A DNA stretch of 64,000 nucleotides from Sphingomonas desiccabilis (GCF_004135605.1 NZ_SDPT01000004.1:109068-173067); one strand, 5' to 3'; counted from the first letter of the stretch, positions 1-9,002 are shown. A program made the numbers and translations. The notes: generated by a model from the sequence alone, not told the origin.

Positions 1-338
1 TAGCACTGCGCGGCATATCCGAAGCCGGCGCACCCAGACCCGAGGGCTCCTCGGCGGAGCCGTCATTGAAGCTGCCAGGCGGTCAACGCGGTGGAGGTTG
101 CAGCCCTTTTCGCCACCTTCACCCCTGATCAGCGTACCGTCACCGAGCGCCGTTGTGCCATGCCGCTGCTCAAGACCCATACGGGGCGGATCCTGAATTG
201 TTGGACGACCAAGGAACCCGCGCCAGCCGACGGGGACGGATCGGGGGCGGACCACGTCGTGCGATCGGTGATAAAGGCCCACCCAGCGAGGAAGTACCTA
301 TCTCCTCCCTCGGATGGGCGGCGTCTCGTCCTCCCGGA
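1..338. other. No gene recognised at left edge
   Basis: This stretch lies downstream of the M56 peptidase gene. Open frames on both strands here show no family resemblance, have no convincing ribosome binding site, and mostly continue as antisense of the peptidase gene. I see no clear terminator with a T-run. Confidence 0.5.
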
Positions 339-1874
339 TCAATCCACCTCGGGGTGCGCGATCTGGTGCTCGATTTCAGCGATGCTCTGGTCGATCTCGG
401 CAAGCGCTTCCTTGCGATCCTCGGCGGGGAGGTTGGGGTTGGTGGCAAGGGTCGCGCGGGTGCCGCGCAGTCCGGCGAGCGCGCTGCTGAGCGCGTTACG
501 CTGGATCGCGGCGGCATCAATATTGGCGGCGGCCTGAGCGGAAGCGGCAGCGGCGGTGGCTTGGGCACCGCTCGCAGTCGCGGCCTGCACGGTCGCGTTG
601 ATACGGTCGTTACAGACCACCATCACGGTGCGGTCACCCTGGCGGCGATTGATGACATAGGCGCCGGGCTGCCCCTCGTTGCCGCAGTTACTCTCGAACA
701 CCGGCTCGCCCCCGGCGCCGCGGTGGGCCGTAACCACCACCGGGGGCGTGGGCGGCACGGGTGGCACCGGCGCCGCCACGGGGGCGACGCCCGGGGCGGG
801 TGCGGCGGGTGCAGCGGGAGGCAGCGGGGCTCCGGGTGCAGTCGGCGGGCTCGGTGGCATGGGGACCGAAGCTTGGAGAAGCTGCGGCGTGGGAAGCTCG
901 ATACGGGTGATGTCGATCCCGGTGGTATGGCTCACGCGGGTGCGCAGCGTCTCTGCGGCGTGGGTGCCGGAGGCGGTGAGACCGAGCGCGCCCATCGCGA
1001 TCCCGGCGATCCCGACGGAGCCTGCGACGCGGCGGAACGGCGAAACGCTGCGGTGCTTGGACAACATCTTCAGTCTCCCCTTGATCTCGTTCACGGTGTG
1101 GAGGTGGCAGGCAGCCGAAACGGCGCCGCCGTGCGCCGACTTCACGATCGCGCGACCATAGGCATGGCGAACGCCCGGGCGCGCGCGGGCGAGGACCATC
1201 GCATCGCAGGCCATCTCCTGGTCGGCGCGAAAGGCGCGAAAGGCGCGCCAGGCGATCGGGTCGAACCAGTGGCAGGCGAGCACCGCGAGCGCGATCCAGT
1301 TGGCGAGCAGGTCGCCGCGGGCGTGATGGCCAAGCTCGTGCGCGAGTGCGAGCGTGCGCTCCTGGTCGTCGTAGCGTTCGGCAAAGTCGCGCGGAAAGGC
1401 GACGTAGCGGCGCCAAACCCCGAAGGCGAGCGGGCCCGAGGCAGCGTCCGTCTCGAACACTCGCACCCTCCCCTGTGCCACGTCATAGCCGCGCCCGGAC
1501 GCGAGCACGCGTCGGCAGAACTGGGCATGGCGCACCACGTGCCAGCAGAAGAAGAACGCAGCACCGGCGAACCAGAACAGCACGGCCAGGCCCGGCACAT
1601 CGGCCATCCCCCATCCCTGCGGCACCGCCGGGATCGCCGCCACCGGCTGCATCAGCATCAGGGCTCCCGGCGGGATCGGCGCGCCGATGGGACTGGTCTC
1701 CACCAGCCGCAATGGCGACGGGAGCGGCGGCAGGGCCATGCGAATCGCGGGCAACAGCCACAGCGCATATGCGACACTGGGGCCGAAAGCGCGGCGCGTC
1801 GGCGCGCGCAGCACCAGCACCAGCAGCATCAGCAACGTCGACGCGATCAGCGTCTCTACCGCCCATCCAATCAT
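339..1874 (-). CDS. BlaR1/MecR1-like M56 family membrane metallopeptidase
   Basis: 511 aa. The N-terminus carries hydrophobic segments at about residues 1-24, 34-50 and 92-115, followed by a cytoplasmic-type zinc protease core with HELGH at 179-183 and the expected third zinc-ligand region FRADQE near 220, as in BlaR1/MecR1 proteins that cleave a BlaI-type repressor. A last membrane segment lies at about 282-303. Beyond it there is no penicillin-binding sensor domain. Instead there is a proline/alanine-rich linker (about 335-385) and an alanine-rich, probably helical tail. The ATG overlaps the blaI stop by 4 bp, so the two are co-translated. The family assignment is secure. The signal is unknown, and beta-lactam sensing should not be assumed. 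Confidence 0.9.
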   Translation of the reverse strand: MIGWAVETLIASTLLMLLVLVLRAPTRRAFGPSVAYALWLLPAIRMALPPLPSPLRLVETSPIGAPIPPGALMLMQPVAAIPAVPQGWGMADVPGLAVLFWFAGAAFFFCWHVVRHAQFCRRVLASGRGYDVAQGRVRVFETDAASGPLAFGVWRRYVAFPRDFAERYDDQERTLALAHELGHHARGDLLANWIALAVLACHWFDPIAWRAFRAFRADQEMACDAMVLARARPGVRHAYGRAIVKSAHGGAVSAACHLHTVNEIKGRLKMLSKHRSVSPFRRVAGSVGIAGIAMGALGLTASGTHAAETLRTRVSHTTGIDITRIELPTPQLLQASVPMPPSPPTAPGAPLPPAAPAAPAPGVAPVAAPVPPVPPTPPVVVTAHRGAGGEPVFESNCGNEGQPGAYVINRRQGDRTVMVVCNDRINATVQAATASGAQATAAAASAQAAANIDAAAIQRNALSSALAGLRGTRATLATNPNLPAEDRKEALAEIDQSIAEIEHQIAHPEVD

Positions 1875-2239
1875 TGCTTGAGCTCCTTAAGTAAGGACTC
1901 GATCTCCTCGATCTCGCGGTTGCTGAGCTGGTCGCGACGCGCGAGGTGCGCCACCAGGGGCGTAAGGCTGCCGCCGAACAGACGGTCGATCAGCCGCTGC
2001 GACTCACCCACGACATAGTCCTCGCGGGCGACGAGCGGTCGGTAGCGATAGCGGCGACCGTCCTCTTCATGCGCGACGGCTTCCTTGGCGAGCAGGCGAC
2101 CAAGAAGCGTCTTGACCGTGTTGGCGCTCCAGGCGCGGTCTTCCGGCACCCGTTCGACCACCTCCTGCGCGGTGAGCGGGCTTTCGTCCCACAGCACCTC
2201 CATCACGACATGTTCGGCATCACTGATTCGTTCGGGCAT
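1871..2239 (-). CDS. BlaI/MecI family transcriptional repressor
   Basis: 122 aa from an ATG preceded by AGGAG seven bases upstream. A longer frame starting at 2290 would run through the operator DNA and is rejected. The protein starts MPERISDAEHVVMEVLWD and continues with the winged-helix pattern of BlaI/MecI (TAQEVVERV, then NTVKTLLGRLLAKEAV) and a short C-terminal dimerisation helix. It is expected to repress its own operon and to be inactivated when the downstream M56 peptidase cuts it. Two dyads containing TACA-N2-TGTA-like cores sit directly upstream, which supports autoregulation. The gene overlaps the peptidase gene by 4 bp. Confidence 0.92.
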   Translation of the reverse strand: MPERISDAEHVVMEVLWDESPLTAQEVVERVPEDRAWSANTVKTLLGRLLAKEAVAHEEDGRRYRYRPLVAREDYVVGESQRLIDRLFGGSLTPLVAHLARRDQLSNREIEEIESLLKELKQ

Positions 2240-2251
2240 TCCGCGACTCCT

Positions 2252-2288
2252 GACTACGCATGTAGTCCACCCATTTACATCTGTAGTC
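2252..2288 (-). promoter_or_regulatory. Two BlaI-type operator dyads upstream of blaI
   Basis: Site 1 (2252-2267) is an inverted repeat GACTAC-GCAT-GTAGTC. Site 2 (2275-2288) reads GACTACAGATGTAA on the minus strand and contains TACA-GA-TGTA, the classic BlaI/MecI half-site arrangement. They share the half-site GACTACA. A TTGACT that could act as a -35 element overlaps site 2, so repressor binding would block the promoter. Function is inferred from position and match. Confidence 0.75.
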
Positions 2289-2779
2289 AATAGGTGTCGG
2301 ATCGCTCCGGCGGACCGTGCGTTGAAGAGGCACTGACGGAAACGAGCCGCTCTCCGCGGCGTCGGTTTTCCTTACAGGAGCGCCTGCTCCTCGCGCGCCG
2401 TTAACCAGCACCCACCGCGGATCCGCGTGGGTCTGGCCTTCTGGCACGTCCCCTGCATATTCTTGGTCGTACCGCGCGATTGCGCGCTTCAACGGGCGAG
2501 CCGGCGCACTCCACTGGCGTCGGTTCGCCCACCCGGTACCCATGCCGCATGATCAAAGAACCGCCCCGGCGACTGTGCCGCGTTCGGCTTTCGGTGCTCG
2601 CAGGCGGTGCGGGTGCATTTGCAACACCGCAGAGAGCGGGTGGAATGCCCCGCGCTGACACCGGCAAACGTGGATCGAACGGCGTCATCACGCCGGAATA
2701 CAATGTGCGCCCGGCGCCGACAGGCGCCACGCCAGCGGCAGGCCTGCGATTGCGCAAGCGGCCGAGCGCGGGTGGCCGC
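2289..2779. other. Intergenic region without a recognisable gene
   Basis: About 490 bp between the blaI promoter and the terminator of the grxD operon. Frames on both strands are GC-rich shadows with no family signature. One short perfect hairpin AGGAGC-GCCT-GCTCCT lies at 2376-2391. No T-run follows it on either strand, and its role is unclear. Confidence 0.5.
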
Positions 2780-2809
2780 GACGTCCGCTCCCGCCTGGAA
2801 GCGGACGTC
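2780..2809 (-). terminator. Strong hairpin just past grxD
   Basis: Perfect 10-bp arms GACGTCCGCT (2780-2789) and AGCGGACGTC (2800-2809) enclose a 10-base loop, 7 bases beyond the grxD stop codon. There is no T-run, so it may act as a 3' end-stabilising structure or a Rho-assisted terminator rather than a classical intrinsic terminator. Confidence 0.6.
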
Positions 2810-2816
2810 GAATGAG

Positions 2817-3146
2817 TCAGGCAGCAGTCGGCTGTTCGCCGCCGAACATCTGGGCGAGCTCACCGCTCTCGTACATTTCCATCATGATGTCCGAGCCGCC
2901 GACGAACTCGCCATGGACGTAGAGCTGGGGAATGGTGGGCCAGTCCGAATAGGCCTTGATGCCCTGGCGGATGCCCTGATCCTGCAACACGTCGACGCTC
3001 TCGAACTCGACGCCGAGATGGTTGAGGATGGCGACCGCCCGGCTGGAGAAACCGCACTGCGGGAACAGCGGACTGCCCTTCATGAACAGCACCACCTCGT
3101 TGCCCTTTACGAGCTGATCGATGCGGGCATTGGTGTCTTCGCTCAT
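2817..3146 (-). CDS. grxD: Monothiol glutaredoxin, Grx4/GrxD family
   Basis: 109 aa, the usual length for a single-domain Grx4. The active site is CGFS (Cys31-Ser34), the hallmark of monothiol glutaredoxins that bind and hand over [2Fe-2S] clusters with glutathione. The glutathione-binding TIPQLYVHGEFVGGSD segment follows. It is the last gene of a tight leftward operon (DUF1476, bolA, grxD, gaps of 3-4 bp). The adjacency to bolA is meaningful because CGFS glutaredoxins and BolA proteins form [2Fe-2S]-bridged heterodimers. A strong hairpin lies just downstream. Confidence 0.95.
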   Translation of the reverse strand: MSEDTNARIDQLVKGNEVVLFMKGSPLFPQCGFSSRAVAILNHLGVEFESVDVLQDQGIRQGIKAYSDWPTIPQLYVHGEFVGGSDIMMEMYESGELAQMFGGEQPTAA

Positions 3147-3150
3147 TTCT

Positions 3151-3390
3151 TCACTCCTGTACGGGCACGGCCGTGGTCAATTGCAGGGCGTGCAGCACGC
3201 CCCCCATGCGACCACCAAGCGCGGCATAGACGGCCTGATGCTGGCGCACGCGCGGCATTCCGCGAAAGCTCTCAGACACGACCCGCGCGGCATAATGGTC
3301 GCCGTCGCCGGCAAGATCGGTGATTTCGACCACCGCATCGGGAATGCCGGCGCGGATCAGCGTTTCGATGTCAGCCGCAGCCATCGCCAT
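3151..3390 (-). CDS. BolA family protein
   Basis: 79 aa, a compact BolA/IbaG-type alpha-beta domain. The central FRGMPRVRQHQAVYAAL segment includes the conserved histidine and helix used for partner binding, and it ends with the family-like GGVLHALQL stretch. It is expected to pair with the CGFS glutaredoxin encoded 4 bp downstream in cluster trafficking or iron/redox sensing. It follows DUF1476 with a 3-bp gap, so all three are probably translated from one message. I cannot tell BolA from IbaG/BolA2 subtypes by eye. Confidence 0.9.
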   Translation of the reverse strand: MAMAAADIETLIRAGIPDAVVEITDLAGDGDHYAARVVSESFRGMPRVRQHQAVYAALGGRMGGVLHALQLTTAVPVQE

Positions 3391-3393
3391 GGA

Positions 3394-3717
3394 TCAGCGT
3401 GCCTCGATCAACTGGCGGCGCGCCTCGACGGTCAGTTCGTCGAGCGCCTTGCGCACGGTCGCCTCGTCGGTCGCCACACCAGCGGCGGTCAGGTCGCCGA
3501 CCAGCTTGCGGATCACGTCGCCATCGCCAGCTTCCTCGAAGTCGGCCTGCACGACGGCCTTGGCATAGGCGTCGGTCTCTTCGGGCGTCAGCTTCATCTT
3601 CGCGGCCGCCCACTGGCCCAGCAGGCGATTGCGACGCGCGGTCACGCGGAAGGCCATTTCCTCGTCACGTGCGAACTTGGTTTCGAACGCGCGCTCGCGG
3701 TCGTCGAAGGTAGTCAT
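3394..3717 (-). CDS. DUF1476 protein, F1-ATPase inhibitor zeta-subunit type
   Basis: 107 aa, matching the usual length of the alphaproteobacterial DUF1476 family, whose best-known member is the zeta inhibitor of Paracoccus F1-ATPase. The signature N-terminus FDDRERAFETKFARDEE and the RRNRLLGQWAAAK segment are present, followed by a helical bundle. The N-terminal part is the region that inserts into F1 in the Paracoccus protein. It is first in the operon with bolA and grxD, which hints at coordinated control of energy status and Fe-S/redox traffic. That link is inference. Confidence 0.88.
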   Translation of the reverse strand: MTTFDDRERAFETKFARDEEMAFRVTARRNRLLGQWAAAKMKLTPEETDAYAKAVVQADFEEAGDGDVIRKLVGDLTAAGVATDEATVRKALDELTVEARRQLIEAR

Positions 3718-3891
3718 GCTGGTCCCCTAATCTACTGCTTCGCAGATAGGATGCAGGCCGCGGCAAGGCAACGGGCGAGGCTTTGCGGTCAGGGTGTGCG
3801 GTGACTTTCGCGCGCCTTGTCACCCCACCTCTTCCAACACGCGGGGAATGCGCGATGAGGTCCGGTTCCCCGGTGCCGCGCAGGGTCGGGA

Positions 3892-3944
3892 AGCCAGGGT
3901 TCAGCAGAGCACGACGGTAGGTTGCGGAACCCTGCCTCCTGGCT
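3892..3944 (-). terminator. Nested inverted repeat downstream of leuD
   Basis: Outer arms AGCCAGG (from 3892) and CCTGGCT (3938-3944) and inner arms CAGGGTTC and GAACCCTG can form alternative hairpins. The element lies 48-100 bp past the leuD stop on the leftward strand. No T-run follows. It is most likely a transcript end structure for the leu operon, with low certainty. Confidence 0.35.
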
Positions 3945-3991
3945 TCGCGAGAGCAAGAGGCGACCCTCGTGGGACCGCTTCCGGCCGGACG

Positions 3992-4612
3992 CTAAGCCGC
4001 AGCAGCCCGCCCTGGTGCGTTGCCCGCGGTGGCGCTGAGCCACGGACGGGCCTGCGCCACACTGCCTTCGTACCCCGCGATCGCTTCGTCCCGCGCCAGC
4101 GTGATGCCGATTTCGTCCAGGCCCTGCATCAGGCAAGCCCGGCGGAACGGGTCCATCTCGAACGCGAAGCGATCCTGGAATGGCGTTGTGACGGTCATCG
4201 TTTCCAGATCGACGGTGACGGGACTGTCGCGCGCGACCTCCACCAACCGGTCGACCGCCTCTTGCGGCAAGACCACGGCGACGATACCGTTCTTGAAAGC
4301 GTTACCCGAGAAGATGTCGGAAAAGCTCGGCGCAATCACCGCCTTCACGCCCATGTCGCCCAGCGCCCAGGCCGCGTGCTCGCGGCTGGAGCCGCAGCCG
4401 AAGTTCTCGCCCGCGATCAACAGCGGCGCGCCTGCGTAGCGGGGATCATCGAAGAGATTGCCGGCTTCGGCGCGGACGGATTCGAACGCGCCCTGCCCCA
4501 GCCCCTCGCGCGTGGTGGTCTTCAGCCAGCGTGCGGGAATGATGATGTCGGTGTCGATGTTCTTCGCGCCCCAGGGATAGGCGCGCCCTTCGACGCGAGT
4601 AACGGGTTCCAT
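3992..4612 (-). CDS. leuD: 3-isopropylmalate dehydratase small subunit
   Basis: 206 aa, normal for bacterial LeuD. With LeuC it isomerises 2-isopropylmalate to 3-isopropylmalate in leucine synthesis. The swivel-domain hallmarks are visible: [15 protein letters not shown] near the start, then [18 protein letters not shown] chose the ATG at MEPVTRVEG; the frame stays open upstream to 4909 but that part is antisense-like and crosses leuC and a small gene. It lies 26 bp after a 42-codon ORF that separates it from leuC, all in one leftward operon. Confidence 0.96.
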   Translation of the reverse strand: MEPVTRVEGRAYPWGAKNIDTDIIIPARWLKTTTREGLGQGAFESVRAEAGNLFDDPRYAGAPLLIAGENFGCGSSREHAAWALGDMGVKAVIAPSFSDIFSGNAFKNGIVAVVLPQEAVDRLVEVARDSPVTVDLETMTVTTPFQDRFAFEMDPFRRACLMQGLDEIGITLARDEAIAGYEGSVAQARPWLSATAGNAPGRAAAA

Positions 4613-4638
4613 GATCAGCCTTATCGGGGTCGCGCGGA

Positions 4639-4767
4639 TCAGCGCGTGGCGGCGTTGCCCGAAGGGGCCGCGCGCTTGGACGGCGAACGCTCGGCGCTCG
4701 CGGCATAGGCAGCGGCAAGGCCGCTCAGGATCGCGCCAGCCACCAGCGCCAACAATGCTCGCTTCAT
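4639..4767 (-). CDS. Small predicted exported peptide between leuC and leuD
   Basis: 42 aa, starting [20 protein letters not shown], a textbook signal-peptide or membrane-anchor N-terminus with positive charges and then a hydrophobic core, followed by a short basic Ser/Pro-rich tail. The ATG lies 3 bp beyond the leuC stop and the stop lies 26 bp before leuD, so it is embedded in the operon. No domain family is recognised. It could be a real microprotein or a translational linker between the two subunit genes. Confidence 0.6.
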   Translation of the reverse strand: MKRALLALVAGAILSGLAAAYAASAERSPSKRAAPSGNAATR

Positions 4768-4770
4768 CCC

Positions 4771-6207
4771 TTATTTCCCCATCAAGCTTCGTACATCGGT
4801 CAGGCGACCCGTCACCGCCGCCGCCGCCGCCATTACCGGCGACACCAGATGCGTACGCGCGCCGGGCCCCTGTCGCCCCACAAAATTGCGGTTGGACGTG
4901 GAGGCACAACGCTCACCGGCGGGTACCCGATCCGGATTCATGCCCAAGCACATCGAACAACCCGGCTCGCGCCATTCGAACCCGGCATCGGTAAACACGC
5001 GGTCGAGCCCCTCGGCCTCTGCCTGACGCTTGACCAAACCCGAGCCGGGAACAACCAGCGCCTGGCGCACGCCAGCGGCGATGCGGCGGCCGCGCAGCAC
5101 TTCGGCGGCGGCGCGCAGATCCTCGATGCGGCTGTTGGTGCAGCTGCCGATGAAGATGTTCTCGACCGCGATGTCCTCCATCCGCGTGCCGGGCTCCAGA
5201 CCCATATAGTCGAGCGACTTGCGCGCGGCGGTGCGCTTGGCCGGATCGGCGAAGCTGTCGGGATCGGGCACGGCACCGGTGATCGAGACCACGTCCTCCG
5301 GGCTGGTGCCCCAGGTGAGCGAGGGCGAGATGTCGGCCGCGTCGATGGTGATGATCGCGTCGTACTGGGCGCCCCGGTCGGTCGCGAGACTGCGCCAATA
5401 GGCGACGGCCTGGTCCCACGCGGCGCCCTTCGGCGCCATCGGGCGGCCCTGGAGATAGGCGAAGGTCCTGTCGTCGGGCGCGATGAGCCCGGATCGCGCA
5501 CCCGCCTCAATCGACATGTTGGCCACGGTCAGCCGGCCCTCGATCGACATGTCGCGGATGACGCTGCCGGTATATTCGAGCACATAGCCGGTGCCGCCCG
5601 CAGCGCCCAGCCGGCCGACGATAGCGAGCGCGACATCCTTGGGCGTCACGCCGAAGCCGAGCGCCCCCTCGATGCGCACTTCCATCGTCTTCGACTGCTT
5701 GAGCAGCAGCGTCTGGGTGGCGAGCACATGTTCGACCTCGCTGGTGCCGATGCCGAACGCGAGTGCGCCGAGCGCCCCGTGCGCCGAGGTGTGGCTGTCG
5801 CCGCAGACCAGCGTCGTGCCGGGCAAGGTGAAGCCCTGCTCCGGGCCCACGACATGGACTATGCCCTGTTCGGCGGCGACCGCGTCGATGTAGCGGATGC
5901 CGAACTCAGGCGCGTTGCGCTCCAGAGCCGCGAGTTGGCTCGCACCGGCGGGGTCGGCGATCGGCAGGCGGTTGCCTTCGGCGTCCACGCGCGGCGTGGT
6001 CGGGAGATTGTGGTCCGGCACCGCGAGCGTGAGGTCGGGGCGGCGCACCGGGCGGCCGGCGGCGCGCAGGCCGGCGAACGCCTGCGGGCTGGTCACCTCA
6101 TGGACGAGGTGCCGGTCGATGTAGACGAGGCAGGTGCCGTCGTCACGGCGTTCCACGACGTGATCGGCCCAGATCTTTTCGTACAGGGTGAGAGGACGGC
6201 TAGCCAT
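4771..6207 (-). CDS. leuC: 3-isopropylmalate dehydratase large subunit
   Basis: 478 aa, typical LeuC length. An aconitase-superfamily enzyme that binds the [4Fe-4S] cluster and, with LeuD, interconverts the isopropylmalates. Visible hallmarks are [30 protein letters not shown], and the cluster-ligand regions IGSCTNSR and [10 protein letters not shown] near the C-terminus. It is the first gene of the leuC-small ORF-leuD operon. No attenuator-like leucine codon run is evident in the 170 bp upstream. Confidence 0.97.
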   Translation of the reverse strand: MASRPLTLYEKIWADHVVERRDDGTCLVYIDRHLVHEVTSPQAFAGLRAAGRPVRRPDLTLAVPDHNLPTTPRVDAEGNRLPIADPAGASQLAALERNAPEFGIRYIDAVAAEQGIVHVVGPEQGFTLPGTTLVCGDSHTSAHGALGALAFGIGTSEVEHVLATQTLLLKQSKTMEVRIEGALGFGVTPKDVALAIVGRLGAAGGTGYVLEYTGSVIRDMSIEGRLTVANMSIEAGARSGLIAPDDRTFAYLQGRPMAPKGAAWDQAVAYWRSLATDRGAQYDAIITIDAADISPSLTWGTSPEDVVSITGAVPDPDSFADPAKRTAARKSLDYMGLEPGTRMEDIAVENIFIGSCTNSRIEDLRAAAEVLRGRRIAAGVRQALVVPGSGLVKRQAEAEGLDRVFTDAGFEWREPGCSMCLGMNPDRVPAGERCASTSNRNFVGRQGPGARTHLVSPVMAAAAAVTGRLTDVRSLMGK

Positions 6208-6377
6208 GGCGCGCGAGTAACAGTTTCTTACGCGGACGCAAGGGTTTCGGCAAGGATCGTGCCCAAACGGCTAGGCTCGTAAAGTTGCCGTGGCCCGCAC
6301 AGACACGGTCCGCAGTGCGAGACCATCGCCGTGGTTCTGCTTGGCCGTGGATCCCTGCCTTTACGCGGGATGCGGGA

Positions 6378-7013
6378 CTAGGCTTCGTAGGCCGCGGTGG
6401 TCTTTGCGCGCACTTCCTCTGCCGACACGCCGGGGGCGCATTCGACCAGCCGGAAGGGGGTCTGGTGATCGGGGCGCTGGAAGACGGCCAAGTCGGTGAT
6501 GATCATGTCGACCACGTTCTTGCCGGTAAGCGGCAGGGTACAGGCCGGGATGAACTTGGGGTCGCCGTTCTTGGAGGTGTGCTCCATCACGACGATGATC
6601 TTCTTGACCCCGGCGACCAGGTCCATGGCGCCGCCCATACCCTTGATCATCTTGCCCGGGATCATCCAGTTGGCGATGTCGCCGTCCTGGCTGACCTCCA
6701 TCGCACCCAGCACCGTCAGGTCGATGTGGCCGCCGCGGATCATCGCGAAGCTCTGTTCCGAGCCGAAATAGACCGACTGCGGCAGTTCCGAGATGGTCTG
6801 CTTGCCGGCGTTGATGAGGTCAGGATCCTCTTCGCCCGCGTAGGGAAAGGGGCCGATGCCGAGCATCCCGTTTTCGGACTGGAGGGTTACCTCCACCCCT
6901 TCGGGGATGTGGTTGGCCACCAGCGTCGGAATGCCGATGCCGAGGTTCACGTAGAAGCCGTCTTGCAGTTCCCGAGCGGCGCGCGCCGCCATCTCGTCGC
7001 GGGTCCAGGGCAT
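6378..7013 (-). CDS. scoB: 3-oxoacid CoA-transferase subunit B
   Basis: 211 aa. This is the catalytic half of a class I CoA-transferase (succinyl-CoA:acetoacetate type). The conserved [19 protein letters not shown] segment is present as [13 protein letters not shown], and the catalytic glutamate motif appears as [14 protein letters not shown]. The C-terminal [10 protein letters not shown] region is also typical. I started at MPWTRDEM rather than the longer frame to 7163, which overlaps the phosphatase gene. It lies 4 bp after the lipoprotein phosphatase gene and in one operon with scoA. Confidence 0.94.
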   Translation of the reverse strand: MPWTRDEMAARAARELQDGFYVNLGIGIPTLVANHIPEGVEVTLQSENGMLGIGPFPYAGEEDPDLINAGKQTISELPQSVYFGSEQSFAMIRGGHIDLTVLGAMEVSQDGDIANWMIPGKMIKGMGGAMDLVAGVKKIIVVMEHTSKNGDPKFIPACTLPLTGKNVVDMIITDLAVFQRPDHQTPFRLVECAPGVSAEEVRAKTTAAYEA

Positions 7014-7017
7014 GGGG

Positions 7018-8145
7018 TTACTCCTTGAGCGTGCCGGCGGGGGCGTCGGCCGCTGCAGCGGCACCGGGATCGGTCCAGCGGCGATTGGCGGGGAAGACCT
7101 CGCCAATGCCCCCCTTGAGGCCGCTGCCATAGACGGGGTTGGGAAGCATGAACCAGCCTGCACCCCAGAGCGGCTCGATCTGAATGCCGTCGGCAGCTGC
7201 GCGGCGAGCCGCAGGCGTCATGCCCGCCGCGGAGAACAGGTCGCTGAAGTCGCCGAGCTGGTCGCCGACCAGTGCCACGACGCAATGAGTCTCCGCCACC
7301 TGAGCGCGACGCATATCCTTGCCGCTGCCCGCACCCTCTTCCTTGAGGAGCAGGGTCTCGCCCGGAATCGCCTTGCCGAGCCCCGCCCCTTCCAGTGCGC
7401 GCGCGGTCGCGGGTGCGTTGGCGGCGGTGCGGTTCGAGATGTAGACGACGGCGACGCCTGCCTTGCGCGCGGCATTGATTGCCTCGACCGCGCCGGGCAC
7501 CGGATCGACCTTGCCGGCGCCGGTCGCTTCCCAGCGGCGCCAGCGCGCGTCGTCGTAGGAAAGGCCACGCGCTGCCTCATCGGCTTCGTAGCCGAGGTTG
7601 AGGAGCACGGTCTCGTCGATGTCGAGCACGATCGCCAGCGGCTTGGCGCCGCATTCCACGAAGTGCGGGCTGGCAAGCGACGAACCCGGAGCGAGCACCA
7701 CCGAGGCGACTTCGATGCCGGCCTGGCGATAGTCGGCGCTGGCGCGGACGTGCTGGGCGAGCGCGCGATAGGCTTGGGACGATAGCGCCGCCGCCTCACC
7801 CGACCCATAGAGGTACTGCATACCGGCCGGGACGGTGCCTGCGACTGGCGAACTAGGCCGGGCGGGTGCCGTCATCGCCTGGAGCGCGGGGGGAATGCCT
7901 TCCTCCTCGGCCTTTTCGCGGCGCTTGGCCTCGCGGCGCTGTTCGCGCTCGAGCTTGCGCGCTTGCTTGCGCGCGGCCTTTTCGGCATCCTTTGTCTGGT
8001 CGTCGTCTGAGCCGGCGAACATGACGTTCTTGCCGATCACGGCCGCAGCGCCCACCGGCACGGCCGCGACGCAGCCCGGCAGCAGCAGCGAAACGGCCGC
8101 TGCGCCGACCAGCGCGAGCCGATGTCCTGCACGCAACATCATCAT
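7018..8145 (-). CDS. HAD-family acid phosphatase, class B/lipoprotein e(P4)-like
   Basis: 375 aa. The N-terminus is a lipoprotein-like signal (hydrophobic core then LLPGC, Cys25), followed by a charged, Lys/Arg/Glu-rich coil at about 55-85. The phosphatase core has the HAD catalytic motif DIDETVLLN, then YISNRTAAN, and a C-terminal Asp-containing [10 protein letters not shown] motif, as in outer-membrane 5'-nucleotidase e(P4). It would dephosphorylate nucleotides or similar substrates in the envelope. It sits between scoA (4-bp overlap) and scoB (4-bp gap), an unexpected place for a surface phosphatase. Confidence 0.85.
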   Translation of the reverse strand: MMMLRAGHRLALVGAAAVSLLLPGCVAAVPVGAAAVIGKNVMFAGSDDDQTKDAEKAARKQARKLEREQRREAKRREKAEEEGIPPALQAMTAPARPSSPVAGTVPAGMQYLYGSGEAAALSSQAYRALAQHVRASADYRQAGIEVASVVLAPGSSLASPHFVECGAKPLAIVLDIDETVLLNLGYEADEAARGLSYDDARWRRWEATGAGKVDPVPGAVEAINAARKAGVAVVYISNRTAANAPATARALEGAGLGKAIPGETLLLKEEGAGSGKDMRRAQVAETHCVVALVGDQLGDFSDLFSAAGMTPAARRAAADGIQIEPLWGAGWFMLPNPVYGSGLKGGIGEVFPANRRWTDPGAAAAADAPAGTLKE

Positions 8146-8849
8146 GCCGCGGGACGCTCCCGCACGGTGCGGAACTCGATCTTCTTGTCATATGGAGCGC
8201 CCACGATCATGCGCTTCACATAGATGCCTGGCAGGTGGATGCAGTCGGGATCAAGGCTGCCGACCGGCACCACTTCTTCGACCTCGGCCACGCAGATGCG
8301 ACCCGCGGTCGCCATCGGCTGGTTGAAGTTGCGTGCCGTCTTGCGGAACACCAGGTTGCCGGCCTCATCGGCCTTCCACCCCTTGATGATCGACAGGTCG
8401 GCGCGGATGCCGCGCTCGAGGATAAACTCCTCCCCGTCGAAGACCTTCACTTCCTTGCCCTCGGCCACCTGCGTGCCAACGCCCGTCTTGGTGTAGAAGC
8501 CGGGAATGCCCGCCCCGCCCGCGCGGCAGCGCTCGGCAAGCGTGCCCTGCGGACAGAACTCGACTTCAAGTTCGCCGGACAGATACTGGCGCTCGAACTC
8601 CTTGTTCTCACCCACATAGGAGGAGATCATCTTCTTCACCTGGCGCGAGCGCAGCAGCTTGCCCAACCCCACGCCATCGATGCCGGCGTTGTTGCTGGCG
8701 ATGGTGAGGCCGGTCACGCCCGAAGCCTCGATCGCGTCGATCAGCCGTTCGGGGATGCCCGAGAGGCCGAAGCCGCCGGCGCAGATCAGCATGTCGTTGC
8801 GGAGTAGCCCCTCGAGCGCCGAGGCCGCATCGGGATAGAGCTTGTTCAT
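8142..8849 (-). CDS. scoA: 3-oxoacid CoA-transferase subunit A
   Basis: 235 aa, normal for the A subunit. It starts MNKLYPDAASALEGLL and has the nucleotide-binding-like ICAGGFGLSGIPERLI, then the conserved SNNAGIDG and SSYVGENKEFERQYLSGE segments. The open frame continues upstream to 9191 but that extension has no family similarity, so I placed the start at 8849. With ScoB it makes the acetoacetate:succinate CoA-transferase used for ketone-body or polyhydroxybutyrate turnover. Its stop overlaps the phosphatase start by 4 bp. Confidence 0.95.
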   Translation of the reverse strand: MNKLYPDAASALEGLLRNDMLICAGGFGLSGIPERLIDAIEASGVTGLTIASNNAGIDGVGLGKLLRSRQVKKMISSYVGENKEFERQYLSGELEVEFCPQGTLAERCRAGGAGIPGFYTKTGVGTQVAEGKEVKVFDGEEFILERGIRADLSIIKGWKADEAGNLVFRKTARNFNQPMATAGRICVAEVEEVVPVGSLDPDCIHLPGIYVKRMIVGAPYDKKIEFRTVRERPAA

Positions 8850-9002
8850 CGGCACCTCTCTTCGTCCCGTCGATAGTGGGATGCGGGCAGCGCGGTCAAG
8901 CGACCCTCCAGAGCCGCAGAGCTTCATCGTCAGCGACACGCAACGGCTTGCGCGAATGCCTGCAAGGCGCGAACCTAAAGTCGTTGTTAACCTTCGGACG
9001 CC

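Noticed and set aside
153..2018. Long plus-strand open frame of 621 codons
   Set aside because: It is antisense to the M56 peptidase and BlaI genes, Arg/Gly/His-rich, with no family resemblance. High GC content makes such shadows common.
2480..2815. Plus-strand frame of 111 codons in the blaI-grxD gap
   Set aside because: No ribosome site, no domain, and it covers the grxD end hairpin.
4849..6282. Long plus-strand frame over leuC
   Set aside because: Antisense of a clear leuC with intact cluster motifs; composition is typical of a shadow frame.
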